NCBI GenBank assembly: GCA_037013495.1
Contig: CM072811.1
Span: 16,436,659-16,500,658 of the forward strand
Source of the DNA: Hippophae tibetana
Lineage: Eukaryota; Streptophyta; Magnoliopsida; Rosales; Elaeagnaceae
Reading direction: 5' to 3'
Length of the DNA: 64,000 bases
Shown here: in pieces, positions 1 through 10,765 of the stretch
Position numbering within the stretch: position 1 is the stretch's first letter
Layout: each line of letters opens with the position of its first letter
The notes under the pieces: model-generated
Told to the model about the DNA's origin: nothing
What the model saw: the letters and a program-made list of their open reading frames with translations, nothing else
Databases searched by the model: none
Made by a program: the position numbers and the translations under genes

Positions 1-800
1 ATTCTTACATAATATATGGCATGGAACATCTTGTCTCTTTGTTTCCCCAAAATATCCTCAATAGCAAAGTCACTTGCATCACATATTTACTAAAAGAACT
101 TGCTCCGATCTATTGCTACTGTAATTAGTGTTGACATTAATTTCTATTTAAGCACTCAAAATGCCTCCAAGAATTTATCATCAATTCTGAAATGCACATT
201 TTTCTCTAATAGATTTTACAAGGGTGTGGAGATTTGGAAAAATCTTTGATAAATATGTAGTAAAAGCCAACATGCCCAAGAAAACTTTTAAGTCCTCTTA
301 CACAAGTAGTTGGTGGTAGCTTCTCCATCAGTTCTATCTTAGCTCTATAGATCTCAATACCCTTAGTTGATACTTAGTGTCCCAATATAATACCCTCATG
401 TAACCATAAAGTCATAGTTTTCCCAATTTAAAACTAAGTTGGTTTCTTCACATCATCCCTAAAGATCTCTAAATGTTTCTCTACCATGTATAAGAAAATA
501 GTCATCATACAAAATTGAAATGTTGTAGGTGTATTTCATATCCAAAATTCCATTCTCTTGAAAGAAAATTTTTCATAAGGATATGTGAAGGTAGTATTTT
601 GTTGGTTTTTGGGTGAAAAAATGATCTGATTATAGTCGAAATATCCATCTACAAAGAAAATGAAGGAATGCTTCGCTAATATATCAAGCATTTTATCCAT
701 GAATAGGAAAGGGAAATGGTCCTTCCTTGGAGCTTTATTCACCTAGAAAAAATCCATGCATACTCTCCATTCCATGACAGTCCATGTGGGTATTAACTCA
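1..800 (-). pseudogene. Reverse transcriptase / RNase H remnant
   Basis: Minus-strand reading gives recognisable Gypsy RT blocks: KDHFP near 720, a DGYFDYNQI block near 640 (normally DGYSGYNQI), TTFTYPYE near 590, then connection-domain words such as FLGHAGFY-like and FSK-like sequence near 290-200, and RNase H words MCDASDFA-like and HAIYY-like near 100-20. The longest open piece is 536-742. The FMDDF-type catalytic block expected after 536 is not intact (the reading there gives LYDDYF). Several stops lie in frame, so no enzyme can be made. It runs off the left edge. Confidence 0.8.
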
Positions 801-1559
801 TTTGATCATTTGCCACCATAGTGATTCCTTATTTTTTTGGTACACACTAAAACGACTTGCCCATTCACTATCTAATTGGCTAAATAATGCCCATGTCCAG
901 CCACTTCAAAATTTATTTCTTTACCACCACTTTTATAATAGGGTTTAACTAGCATTGTGCATCCTTGGTGAGCTTAACTCTATCCTCTAACAAGATTTTG
1001 TACATGCATATGCATAAGCTTATTACTTTGATGTCGGTAATAGATCAACCCATAGCTCTTTTGAATTTACTGAGCATCTTCGGTAGTGACTTTTTCTATT
1101 CCAAACTTAGACTAGCAAAAATTATGACTAGAAGTGTTTCATTCATATCTGAATATGCATAACAGATATGGTTTGGTAAAGTTTGAGCTCTAATTTGAGT
1201 GGGTTCTCAATGTATGATTTGAGCCTAGAACTATCTCAAGACATTCCACAACCACATTAGATACACAAATGGAATGCATAGCCTTTAAATAGTTCACATA
1301 GTCAACAATTTCAATTTGCATCATAGATTTCACAATTTCATAATTAAAGTAAGTTGAGTTGTTTTTTGATGAGTTTATGTCATTATTAATAGCATCATGT
1401 TTTAAAGTCTTAAATATGGATGATTCAACAGATTTAGTTAAATTATCATCATGAGTATGTGTTCCTGAGTGATTGTCATAGTGTTCATTAGCATGTGTGT
1501 TTATAGAATTAACAAGCATATATTCTAAAGCATCATTATGACACATGTTATGAACCACA

Positions 1560-2230
1560 TTATTGGATGGATCACCAATAACATCTATCTTAAATTAATC
1601 ACCAATATTATCAATATAAGGATATTTATGTGCTTTAAAAACATTAAATGATACCTGTTCATTTTTCATTCCCATTGTAAACTCACCTTTTTTCACATTG
1701 AGTTCTCTTTTAGTTGCTAAAAATGGACAACTAAGTATGATATGAATGTCATAGTCTTCATCCATGTCTACTACTATGAAATCTACCAAAAAGATAAATT
1801 TGTCCACTTTAACCAACATATCTTATACCACACCCTAGGGTCACTTAATTGACCTATCTACCATTTGCAATGTAATTGAAATGGGTTTGCTTCACCAACC
1901 CCTAATCTCTTGAAAACTAATAGTGGCATAAGGTTAATACTTACAACTAAGTCACATAGTGCTTTCCCAGAGTGTATATTTTCAATTTTCTAAGGGATGT
2001 CAAAGCTACCCGATCTTTCAATTTTTGTGGTATTTTTCTATCAAGGATGGTGCTTCAACTTTTAATCAAGGTTATAGTCTTATTATCTCCAAGTCTTCTC
2101 TTCTTATACAAGATGTCCTTCCTAAATTTGGCATATGAATACATCTATTCAAGTGCATCTACAAATGGTATGTTTATATATGTACCTTCTTTAAGACATC
2201 CAAGAATTTTGAAAATTGTGTCTAACTTTT
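1560..2230 (-). pseudogene. Retroviral-type aspartic protease remnant
   Basis: On the minus strand the active-site block reads CDLVVSINLMP around 1951, where the family has DLGASINLMP. The catalytic Asp is kept but the next two small residues of the usual D-[TSL]-G-A turn are both Val. Downstream, the open piece at 1595-1819 contains LVKVDKFIF and CPFLATKRE, matching the family's VKVDKFIFP and RPFLATG blocks. Frameshifts separate the parts. Confidence 0.75.
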
Positions 2231-2339
2231 ACTTTTGTAGTCTTTGAGGGAAGGGAATAGTGGGTTTATAGAGGTTGATCTTCTTAGGTTTAATTATTTC
2301 CTTTTAAATGCACTCTTTGTCCTCTTTATCCTTTTTAGC

Positions 2340-3640
2340 TTTCTAGTTTTCTTCTAAATTTTTACCATTCTTTAAAGTTATTGCTTTACAATGCTCCTTA
2401 ACATTTCCTTTTGGGTTTACTCTTATATTGCTTGGAAGGTTACCTTGAGATATTTGACTTATGACTTGGGCCATTTTCCCTATTTGGATTTCCAAATTCC
2501 ATATAGAAGACCCATGAGTGGATTCTATGCAATCCACTTTTGTATTTACTAAATGGATAAAGTTTTTAACCATTCCCATGAAAGCACTTGTGTTATCCTC
2601 ACTAGATGGCTTCTTCCCTTGGGCTTGTGGTTATGAAAACCTAGTGGTGGAAAAGGTTGATGGTTGAATTGAATACCATCCTAATTGTTGTTATTATTCC
2701 ATGAGAAATTTGGGTGGTTTCTCTATCCTAGATTGTCTATGTTGGAGTATGGGTTTCCTTGGCGATTTGACATAGTTTACTACTTTAAGAAGGTTCCCAT
2801 ATGTCTCCGTAGAATGAGGTATAGTATAATAATCACACCCCACGAGTGGACTTTATACCATATTTACCCTCACATGGCCACCATCCAACTTCTTAGTTAA
2901 ACCTAATAGCAAAGCATTTATTTGGGCTTGCAATGCTACAATGGTGTCTACATCTACTACTTTAGCCACTACCTTTGGGTTTAGCCTCTCAGAAAACCAT
3001 TGGAAATTATTGGATGTCATCTCATCAAGTAGTGCAAAGGCTTCTTCTTTAATTTTACTCATTCAAGCTCCCCCAATTGTAGCATATATTATAGTTCTTG
3101 GCTGCCTCATCAATCCATTATAGAATTTTTGTGCTTACAACCAAGTAGAAATACCACAGTGTGGACATATTCTTAACAACTCTTTGTAGCATTCCCAAGC
3201 TTCTTAAAGTGATTCCCCTTCAAATTACTGAAAAGATGTGATGTCATTTCTGAGCTTAGTTGTTATCGAAGTTAGGAAGCACTTTGCTAATAAATTTTGA
3301 GCCAATGGATCCCAAGTATTGATTACCCAACAGGTAGTGACTGTAACCAAGCCTTAGCCTTGTCCCTCAGTAGGAAAGGAAACAACCGAAGGAAAATTGC
3401 ATCATTTAAGACACTGTTCATCATGAAGGTGTCACATATTTCCAAGAATTAAGCCAACTTAAGATTTTAATCATTGGTTTCTAACCCTCTATATTGATTT
3501 GTCTGTACCATATGAATGACACCTGGCTTAAGCTCAAAATTGTTAGCATTAATGCTCGATCTACTGATATTTTACTGAGCTCCATCTACTTATCGGATTA
3601 TAAAATCCCTTAAAGGACCACTATAGCTTTTTATCCCCTC
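2340..3640 (-). pseudogene. Gypsy gag remnant
   Basis: Minus-strand reading shows the plant Athila/Tat gag order: FELKPGVIHMVQ near 3520, FLEICDTFMMN near 3430, LRLFPFLLRDKAKAWLQSLP near 3380-3320, then LLDEMTSNNFQW in the open piece 2853-3062, and a C-terminal piece 2343-2579 with CKAITLKNGK, which in this family precedes the protease. The capsid core is recognisable but split by stops and frameshifts, notably between 3320 and 3062. Confidence 0.82.
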
Positions 3641-3843
3641 GTTTTGCCATAACATCTCATTGATCTTGTGTTAATTGTTGCCTTCTTAAGTGGTGTATGG
3701 TTCCCTTTATTTTTTGATAACAAGGAATAAAATCTTCACATGTAAACCTAAGCATAGAATAGAAACACTAAAACAAAAATTAAAAGGTCAAAACTAGTAT
3801 AATAACAATCATTATTGATATCTATTACAAGTATTAAACTCCC

Positions 3844-3860
3844 CAACAATAGTGCCAAAA
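3844..3860 (-). other. Primer-binding site of the left Athila-like element
   Basis: On the minus strand the bases next to the LTR end (TGATCA) are AGTTTTTGGCACTATTGTTG followed by GGGA. This is a diverged form of the TGGCGCCGTTGCCGGGGA primer-binding site, complementary to tRNA-Asp, used by Athila/Tat elements. It fixes the element's orientation and the LTR boundary at 3864. Confidence 0.7.
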
Positions 3861-3863
3861 ACT

Positions 3864-4172
3864 TGATCACACCAACCGCAAGTATACAGGTTATACAAGT
3901 AATATAATGTACCTAAGTACAGATATCAATCTCACAAGGAGTTATGTATCTTATAATTGAGTACCAATATAATTATTTCGAATATGATTTAGGCAATAAC
4001 AAGTTATTAAAACTGTAAAATAAATGATAAATACTTTTAAATCGTAAAGTTCAACAACTATAAAGATATATGAGAAAATGACCTAGGATTCTTAATCTCC
4101 TAATTTTCTAAGCATGTGAATCACTAAAATTTTTTCAAAATAATTACTAATTAATTGAATCTAACCTAACAT
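3864..4172 (-). repeat. 5' LTR fragment of the left Athila-like element
   Basis: About 309 bp between the PBS and the start of the next LTR. Its inner edge reads TGATCACACCAACCGCAAG on the plus strand, the usual end of Athila/Tat U5 (cttgcggttggtgtgatca on the minus strand). Only the U5-side part is here; the outer part is cut off by or lies beyond the LTR at 4173. The flanking bases are AT-rich with no visible target duplication. Confidence 0.6.
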
Positions 4173-4880
4173 TGATGAGTGCTTAAAAAGTACTAAATAT
4201 ACCATGTTTTAATGTCATTTAATTAATAAAATGGATTTGTATTTACTTTATTCTGTTATATTTTAGACAAATCTATGTGTTCAAATTAATAGGTATATTG
4301 TAGTGTTTTGTAGGTATTTTAATATATAAAAATTAAAATAAAGAAAAATACTTGAACCATGTTTATCATACTTTTTGGAGCTTAAATGAAAATCATTTAT
4401 TTGATATTATCCAAAGTGAAAAAAGAGATCATGGAAAAAAAAGAAAAAAATAATTGTATACCGTGCCACAAGAAGGTTTTAATTGTTCAAAACTCTCGTT
4501 GCAATCTGATCACGTCGTGACGAAAACACAAGTTTTTCTCACATTCTTTCCTATAAATAAGACCCCCTATATACCAAGAAAATAAGCTTTCAAGTTGTGT
4601 TTTCAGAAACTTTCTCTCCCTTTTTTCTGTAGATTTTTATATTTTTATATTTTAGAATTTATTTAGTTATTCCTTCAATTTTGAGAAAAAAACATGTTTA
4701 TGTTTTAGTAATTCTAGTTTCTTATTCAACAATTTCTGGAGTGAAATTACTATCAGAAGTTTTTCAGTCTTAGAATCAACTCTTCAAAATTCTATAAGGA
4801 TATTATTAAGGTATTAATTATATTTCTTTTACAATACATATATTTGTGTTGCTTCTTCTATGTCATTCTTGATTTGTCTA
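4173..4880 (+). repeat. Family S LTR fragment (subtype shared with 51297-52549)
   Basis: Begins TGATGAGTGCTTAAAAAG, then ATATACCATGTTTTAATGTC, matching the copy at 51297 word for word over long stretches (for example TTCTATAAGGATATTATTAA near 4790 and 51495). It holds a TATA-like box, CCTATAAATAAGACC near 4550, preceded by a CGTGACG motif. Similarity fades near 4880, so the U5 part is missing. It abuts the LTR fragment at 3864-4172. Confidence 0.7.
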
Positions 4881-5499
4881 TGATCAACATTATTATTATA
4901 TCATATTCACTAATCTTCTCTTGAATCTTCATAAATTTTATTTTCTTTGATCTTCTCTTAAAAAATTTCCCTTTTTTCTCTCTTGTTGGAAGCTACTAGG
5001 TTTTTTTATTCTTAATTGTATTTTTTTGTGCCTATTAGGATTAAATAAATAGGGAAAATTCCCTAATATAGACCACTAGATCATACACCTACAAGATCCA
5101 AGGAGATAAGAATCATTAGCTAGATTTTGCCCTAAACTTTTACTTGTCTTGGTCAGAATTTCATACATGCCACGAAAAAGTATCTTCAATTTTTTGAGCC
5201 ATAAATTGTAGTCGTAATGCCTTTTTTTTCACCGTAGCATGGTCCTTGATGAGTATTTTTTCTCCATGTGCGCCATGGCACATTAAAATGCTCGCCATGA
5301 CATGGTGCTAATGTTTCTCATTTTTGACTAATTTTCATTCCCTTTTCCATCATTCCACCTACATTGATATAATTAAACACAAATTAAGATTTTTCATGAT
5401 ATTTAAGCACATAGCAAGATAAATAAGTTGTTAAATAACTCTATTTTCATATAGTTATCATGATACTTTTTAAGAAAGCTGATTAGCTAGACTTCTATT
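4881..5499. other. AT-rich DNA without a recognised gene
   Basis: No convincing ORF or protein motif. It includes a CT-rich run near 4915-4990 and words such as CACCGTAGCATGG and CGCCATGGCAC near 5235-5280, which resemble the U3 wording of Athila-type LTRs. It is probably eroded LTR sequence, but I cannot assign a family. Confidence 0.3.
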
Positions 5500-6130
5500 T
5501 AAGAGTTTAACTTAGTTCCCATGTAAACCACTTTAGTGACATTGAGAGTGTTGATGGGGACTTTTAAGCTTCACTTTCTTTGGTTTCATAATTTAGACGT
5601 TGTCCTCGATGGGTGGTAGGAGGAAAGGAGCTTCGATTCTTCTTTTTTAGTTTCATGAATCTCTATAAGTTCCTCTTCTCGGGAGATAACTTCCTATCCA
5701 AGCTATAATTTCTATTGAAGAGATGAAATTTTATTTTTGAGAGCAACTTCTTAGTAATGCTTGCTCTCTATGGAGCTCTTTATTTCCAACCATTATTAGA
5801 TACCTTAAAATTTAGCGTAGAGTGGAAGGAATTTTGTTAAGGGCATTAATCCTTAGATGTCCTAGAATCACATCAAGGATCATGAATTTTATGGTCATTG
5901 TCCCTTCTTCGACACTAACTAGGAGCTGGATGCTACCACAAGTGGTGGTTATTGAATAGCTAACCTATTTTCTTACATGCACTAAGGACTATGATATCAG
6001 ATGCATTCATATTATCAATCAACACTCGTTTTACCATATGGTTAAAGATCATGATAACGATGACTATAGGGTCTTCATATGGAGTAAGGATTGTTGACAG
6101 ATTAACTTCATTGAAGTTGAAAAGAGCTCC
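5500..6130 (-). pseudogene. Possible Tat-type protease remnant
   Basis: On the minus strand, 6090-5960 reads TPYEDPIVIVIMIFNHMVKR then VLIDN-like sequence. This matches the start of Tat-lineage protease (PHDDALVVxxxIxxxxVxRVLVDxGSS), with the glycine-serine part of the active-site turn lost. Further words (ALNKIPSTL near 5840) fit the second half loosely. No long ORF remains. It could be an orphan piece of another Gypsy element. Confidence 0.4.
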
Positions 6131-6193
6131 TTATTTCAATACAGATTCTAATGAGAGAATCTGAGTTATAGGAGATCTGGCTTATTTTATATA

Positions 6194-7561
6194 TGTTAGG
6201 TTTATGTTAGTGTTGGTGATATTTGTGAACAAAATATATAATTATAATTTTAGCTTTTAGGTGTCTTAAAAGAATATTTTCAAGTTGAAGAAACTATCAA
6301 GGCTCAATAATCATATATCATGTATATTTCTATTCATATACATGTTAGATTTCATTTAGACACAATAGAAATAATGTGAAAATAGGATACTCAATCGATC
6401 GGTTAGTGACTAGATCGATCGAGCAATATTACCTTAATAAATTTATTTTAATACATTACTAAATCAATCAAGGGATTTACTCAATTGATCAAGGAATGGA
6501 TCGATCGAGTTTAATCATTAGATCGATCCAAATTTTTTGAATATTAATTAAATGATCATTGGATTAATTAAGAGGATGTTGGGTTGATCAACCTATATAC
6601 TCGATAGATCAAGAACTTGGTTAGATCAATTGAGTTGTCAGGTCTTTGATTTCAATGTCTCTTTATATTATGGGTTGGATTTTCTTTTAAAGTATCATCC
6701 TTATTTCTTAAAAGTGTTTTAATTTATTTTATAGACAATGTGTTAATTCCATTTCAACCTAATGTGCTTCAAAATATTCTATAATTACAAACTTAAGCAC
6801 ACACTTGACATTAACCACACAGGAACCTAATTGTACTTATTTTTGGTGTGTCTACCTTGTTATGACCTCACTCTAGTCACTAGCCCTACCTCAACAATCT
6901 TCATCTTTTATTATCTCTCTTGTTTTTGTTAAAAGTTTTTAACTAAACTTTTTTATTAAGTTGTTTATCAAAAACTTATGGTTGTGTTTGATGGATTAAC
7001 AAGTCTACATAATAATTTTGTTATTGTGCTTTTAGTTAAATTTTTTAAAGTTTCTATTTATTTATTTTTATCCAATATATTGTTTAGATCAACTAGTTAG
7101 GGTTTTTCATTATTGAATATGCTCTAGAATGCACACTTTCAATTATGTTTATATGCCAACTTTTTATGACAGTGGTGCAGTTTCGATTAACTCATGAGAC
7201 TCAACTTTGTTGAAACATGGGTTCATATCCAAATACATATCTTGTAGGTACTATGATGAAAGTAGTGGCTTGTAAGTAGGTTATTTGAAGGCATTACTTG
7301 GGTGGGTAGTTTGAGTCCTAACCTTGTAACCGAATACTTATTTTTCATAGTAAATAGTTAGTTGGTCGAGTGGACGAGTGGTTTTTCTCTTAGGTCAATA
7401 GTGTGACTTAGGTTGTTTCCACCTAAAAATCTCAAGTGTTGATCTTTTTATTTCCACATTAATTTACGTACACATGATTGGTTGTTTGGACACTTACAAA
7501 TTTTTAATGTACCATACTTTTGTTGGTTAACGAATTAGATCTATAACTAAATGAACTTTCA
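6194..7561 (+). repeat. Copia LTR (SIRE-like element)
   Basis: Ends TTTCA at 7561, three bases before a TGGTATCAGAG primer-binding site, so this is a 5' LTR in plus orientation. The likely start is TGTTAGG at 6194, but the left boundary is uncertain. The 6390-6640 part is full of ATCGATCGA words (ACTAGATCGATCGAGCAA and similar), giving a locally repetitive palindromic texture. No second LTR is seen, so the element is truncated. Confidence 0.6.
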
Positions 7562-7563
7562 TT

Positions 7564-7574
7564 TGGTATCAGAG
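7564..7574 (+). other. Copia primer-binding site (initiator tRNA-Met)
   Basis: TGGTATCAGAG directly after the LTR end. This is the standard plant Copia/chromovirus PBS, complementary to the 3' end of initiator tRNA-Met. Confidence 0.8.
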
Positions 7575-7599
7575 TAAGTCACTAGATAAACATAGTATG

Positions 7600-8043
7600 T
7601 CTAGGACCTTGTTATGTATTATTTTATTTAGGGTGATAATTTATATGTTGAGGAAATTAAATCCTCTTTTCATTTTGAATATAATGTTAACAAATTTCAA
7701 AAACATTGTAAAGGTGTTAGAGCCATAAAAAGGAATACTAGTTTAAAAGAAAAAATATAAGAGTTAAATAAAGAAATTGAGGCACATACATTCTTTTCAA
7801 ATAAATTAATGTAAGAAAAGAATATTCTACAAGAAAAATAATAATGCTTTAAATTTAGGTCTTGTAGGTTTGAAAGAAGAAAATAATAAGCTTGTTTAAG
7901 ATAAATCAAAATTGGTGCAATATCTTGAAGAATCGAAGGAAGTTATGAAGAGACTGACCATTAGAGATGAAATACTAAACAAAATTCTATATTATGGAAA
8001 ACCTATTGGAGATAAGAGAAGAATATGCTATATAGATGAGGAT
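7600..8043 (+). pseudogene. Copia (SIRE-like) gag remnant
   Basis: Plus-strand reading, with stops, gives a Lys/Glu-rich coiled-coil stretch (LNKEIEAHTFFSNK near 7760, LVQYLEESKEVMKRL near 7910) ending in ILYYGKPIGDKRRICYID near 8030. The coil followed by GK..GDKRG.GY is a signature of SIRE-type Copia gag. The gene is cut at 8043 by the family S LTR and no pol follows. Confidence 0.6.
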
Positions 8044-9339
8044 TGATGAGCGAAAACCGGCATCGCCGATTCTTGCCAATACTTTGGTTTTAATATTTTT
8101 AAAACTCTCGCAAGTGCACGAATCATTTCGAAGAAAATGATAAGTATACTACCAAGGTCGATCTAAGGAAGGAATGTATGTGGTTTTTAATTTATTATTC
8201 AAACTTTTAAAAACGAAATTAAATCCTAAACATCCTGTCACGATATTTTGGGTTTTGTGTTTTAATCTACATACATAAAAATAAACATAGATTCAATAAA
8301 TATTTATGCAAATTTTATCTTTTATAATGGTGGAGTATTTATGGATATAATAACTAAGTTAATTATGTTTGCTCATATTATTTAGGTTATTAAAGATATG
8401 AATTGATATTTATTGATTCTCCCTTTTTTGTATGAATACCACCTTTGGTGGGGTTAGATATTCTTTGTTAACTAAACAAATCAATTAACACCTATGGGTG
8501 GGGTTGATAACTAATATGCTTAATTAAATTAATTTCTTTTTCTAAGAGATTGAAAATGAACCATTTAAATGCCACTTTTGGTGGGGTTAGACAGTTTAAA
8601 CTTTATTCAAGGTGTCCAAATTAAACCTAAGAATTTAGTTATCCGAGTACTAACTTTCAAGTTTTAAAACCACTACTGAAAACATGTCGTCAATACATTT
8701 TCAGATAATAATTCTTATAAAAAGTTTTGAAATAGAGCTTCACTCTAACTACCAGGCGATTGTACCATCAAATAAAAGAGCACTACTCTAAATCAGACCG
8801 GATAACTAAACCTCAAAATCTAATTTTCAGGTTTAAGTTTGTAATGAAAAATAATATATTTCTCTCTAACATTCTTAATATAAAATCATGAATAAAAATA
8901 AAATCAATTCATTTTAGAGATTTTTACCTATTTAATATTTCGCAAGCATAACAACGTTATTATTACATCATGTTTATTAACAGCCAGCACAGTTAAATTT
9001 AATCACAGACAAATTAAATATAACATGTAAGAATAAAGCATAAAAATAACTGTAAAGAAAATAAAATCCTTACAGAACTTCGACGCTATTCCCGTTGCTG
9101 GAAAACCTCCAAGCGGAATTTGCACTCCCATTTATTGAATCAAAAAGCTAAAATATTACAAAAACATAACTTGTTCTTCCCTAAAACGGGAAGAACTCTA
9201 AAACTAAGAGAAATTAACTAAAAACTAAAAACTAAGAAAACATAAGAAAAACTAAAAATCTAAGAAAAGAGAGAAAGAAAGAAGAGAGAAGTGTGTTTTG
9301 AAGGTGTTGAAGGTGTATTTTGAAGTGAAGGGAATGGGA

Positions 9340-9434
9340 TATTTATAGGTGAGGATGGAGAGAAAAAATGAGTAAAAAATGTAAAAATGCGTAATGGAAT
9401 TGCTGAGGTCATTGATGACGTTAGCATGACGTCA
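9340..9434 (-). promoter_or_regulatory. Family S LTR promoter: TATA box with TGACG motifs
   Basis: On the minus strand a TATA box (CCTATAAAT near 9345) lies about 70-90 bp downstream of two TGACG cores, 9416-9420 and 9427-9434 (the latter the full palindrome TGACGTCA). Tandem TGACG six bases apart resembles the as-1/CRE class bound by plant TGA-type bZIP factors. Comparable motifs precede the TATA box in other family S copies (57112-57140 before 57211; diverged near 17470 and 21530). The function is inferred. Confidence 0.5.
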
Positions 9435-9504
9435 TGGGGGCGGCTACACGTGAAAAATGGGGGGAAACGGGCGTCGGTGCGGGCGGAGGCAGCTGGGCGC
9501 GCGC

Positions 9505-9730
9505 GGATGAACAGTAGCCGCGCGCAGCTTGGTGCAGATGAGCAGAAGCCGCACGCAGGTTGGCACGGATGAACAGTAGCCGCGCGCAGCTTTGCGCGGA
9601 TGAACAGTAGCAGTGCGCGTAGTTTTGCGCGGATGAACAGTAGCAGCGCGCGCAGCTTTGCACGGATGAACAGTAGCAGCACGCGTAGTTTTGCGCGGAT
9701 GAACAGTAGAAGCGCGCGTGGCTGGGCGCT
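9505..9730 (-). repeat. GC-rich minisatellite in the LTR U3
   Basis: About seven head-to-tail copies of a 31-33 bp unit beginning GGATGAACAGTAG and continuing with a CGCGCG-rich part (for example CAGCGCGCGCAGCTTTGCGC). Units differ mainly by transitions. Because the unit is often 33 bp, both strands stay open across it; the minus strand reads as repeated LLLFIRAKLRA. The surrounding LTR is AT-rich, so this block stands out sharply in composition. Confidence 0.85.
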
Positions 9731-10033
9731 GGCGCGCGTGGGTCTAGGCGGCGCGGCGGCGCGTTTTTCTCCTTTTTGACATTTTTGACCCATTTTGTTC
9801 AATTTTTGCATATTTGTTGACCTTTCCCTATTTATTTATTAATATATTTGTGATGTATTGCTTCAAGTATTCCTCTTTGAGTTTTTAAGTTACGTTTTTA
9901 AGCCAAAATACCTGAAAACACAATAAAAATACCCGTGATTCCGAAAAAGACAAATTTATATAAATATATATATTTTTAATCAATTAATGTGTATAAAATC
10001 ATGGTTATTTTAGTGCTTTTTGAGCACTCATCA

Positions 10034-10765
10034 CAAACGCAAACACCAGGCAAGCACAGAGAGAAAATCATGTTACGCCGCATTTGAGGAGGATGAAACG
10101 CATGCCACGTGTTAGCATGGCATTAAATCCGAGTTCAAATATGGGTCAATGCCCCATGCCACGTGTTGCTACTCTATTGCTCCGTGTGTTCCACCCGTCT
10201 CCATGAATTATGTTATGCCACGTATTGTTGACTTAATGGATGTTGACTCTGATTGGTCTCCCTTATTACGTATTGCTCCTTGATTTTCCCAATGAATTTT
10301 TTATGCCACATGTCACATTGTGATTGGATGGAGTTCTCAGTTTTGCTTGTTTTGATCGTAGCTCTTGATCTGAAGGTCCAGATTGCAACGGAGCAATATT
10401 TAAGTCCCTAATCACCCCCACAAACCCCAAGTGGCCTCCATTAGCATAATTTTGGTTAATTTTAGGAACTAAAAAGATAGAAAAATACAGAAAAATTCAA
10501 GAGACAACATAATTTTGGTGGAGATTCAAGAAGAAATTAATACTACAATTCAAGAGATTAATTGTATTTCTTTTTCTACTATTTTCTTTATCAATTTTTA
10601 TGTCTTCCATTATGAAAAATATGAGCTTTAAGAAAAAAATTATGTGTAATTAATTTATTAATCTAGGGATCTTATGAACCTAATTTTCACCATGTGATGA
10701 TTTAATATGTTACCTCAATTATAATTTTATTTTAATTATATTATTTAATCTGATTTGTATGCTAT
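10034..10765 (+). repeat. Partial LTR of Gypsy family F
   Basis: Closely parallels 10985-11735 of the following LTR: the same GCCACGTG-type motifs, the same CCTCCATTAGCATAATTTTG leader near 10437, and the same AATTCAAGAG and ACCATGTGATGA words. It lacks the LTR start and its U5 end. It is cut on the left by the family S LTR and on the right by the start of a second F LTR at 10766. A TATA-like CAATATTTAAGTCCC lies near 10394. Confidence 0.65.
10106..10165 (+). promoter_or_regulatory. G-box pair in the F-family LTR
   Basis: Two perfect CACGTG G-boxes (10106-10111 and 10160-10165), each in the context GCCACGTGTT, about 235-290 bp upstream of the TATA-like sequence near 10394. The second F LTR keeps a CACGTGTC (ABRE-type) motif at 11279-11286. 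These are candidate bZIP/bHLH sites; activity is inferred only. Confidence 0.45.

Larger units (their letters stand above)
1..3863 (-). mobile_element. Athila-like Gypsy retrotransposon, internal region (remnant)
   Basis: Read on the minus strand this is PBS, gag, protease, then reverse transcriptase/RNase H, the plant Gypsy order. The element continues past the left edge, so integrase and the 3' LTR are not visible. All coding parts are broken by stops and frameshifts. The gag type and the tRNA-Asp-like PBS are those of the Athila/Tat group; I favour Athila because gag and protease read like those of element A (18848-26652), though the sequence is diverged. Its 5' LTR remnant follows at 3864-4172. 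Confidence 0.85.
8044..10033 (-). mobile_element. Family S solo LTR, 1990 bp, minus orientation
   Basis: Plus-strand edges are TGATGAGCGAAAACC and TTTTTGAGCACTCATCA, the reverse complement of the other S copies. It contains all known parts in minus order: U5 end near 8060-8160, hairpins near 8445-8590, polar T-rich leader, TATA-like box (CCTATAAATATCCC on the minus strand near 9345), TGACG motifs (9416-9434) and a GC-rich block. It is longer than the others (about 1.8 kb) because of a 31-33 bp tandem repeat at 9505-9730. The flanks AGGAT and CAAAC do not match, so no target duplication is visible; an unequal exchange between two elements may have made it. Confidence 0.85.

Noticed and set aside
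6390..6640. Satellite array of ATCGATCGA words
   Set aside because: The words are irregularly spaced and confined to one Copia LTR; there is no fixed period.
9505..9730. CRISPR-like array
   Set aside because: The units are contiguous tandem copies with no unique spacers, in plant retrotransposon DNA.
9260..9811. 183-codon minus-strand ORF with repeated LLLFIRAKLRA
   Set aside because: It lies inside a family S LTR; the repeated peptide is only translation of the 33-bp GC-rich minisatellite, and other LTR copies do not keep the frame.
8044..10033. Target duplication for the left solo LTR
   Set aside because: Immediate flanks AGGAT and CAAAC do not match, so none is claimed.
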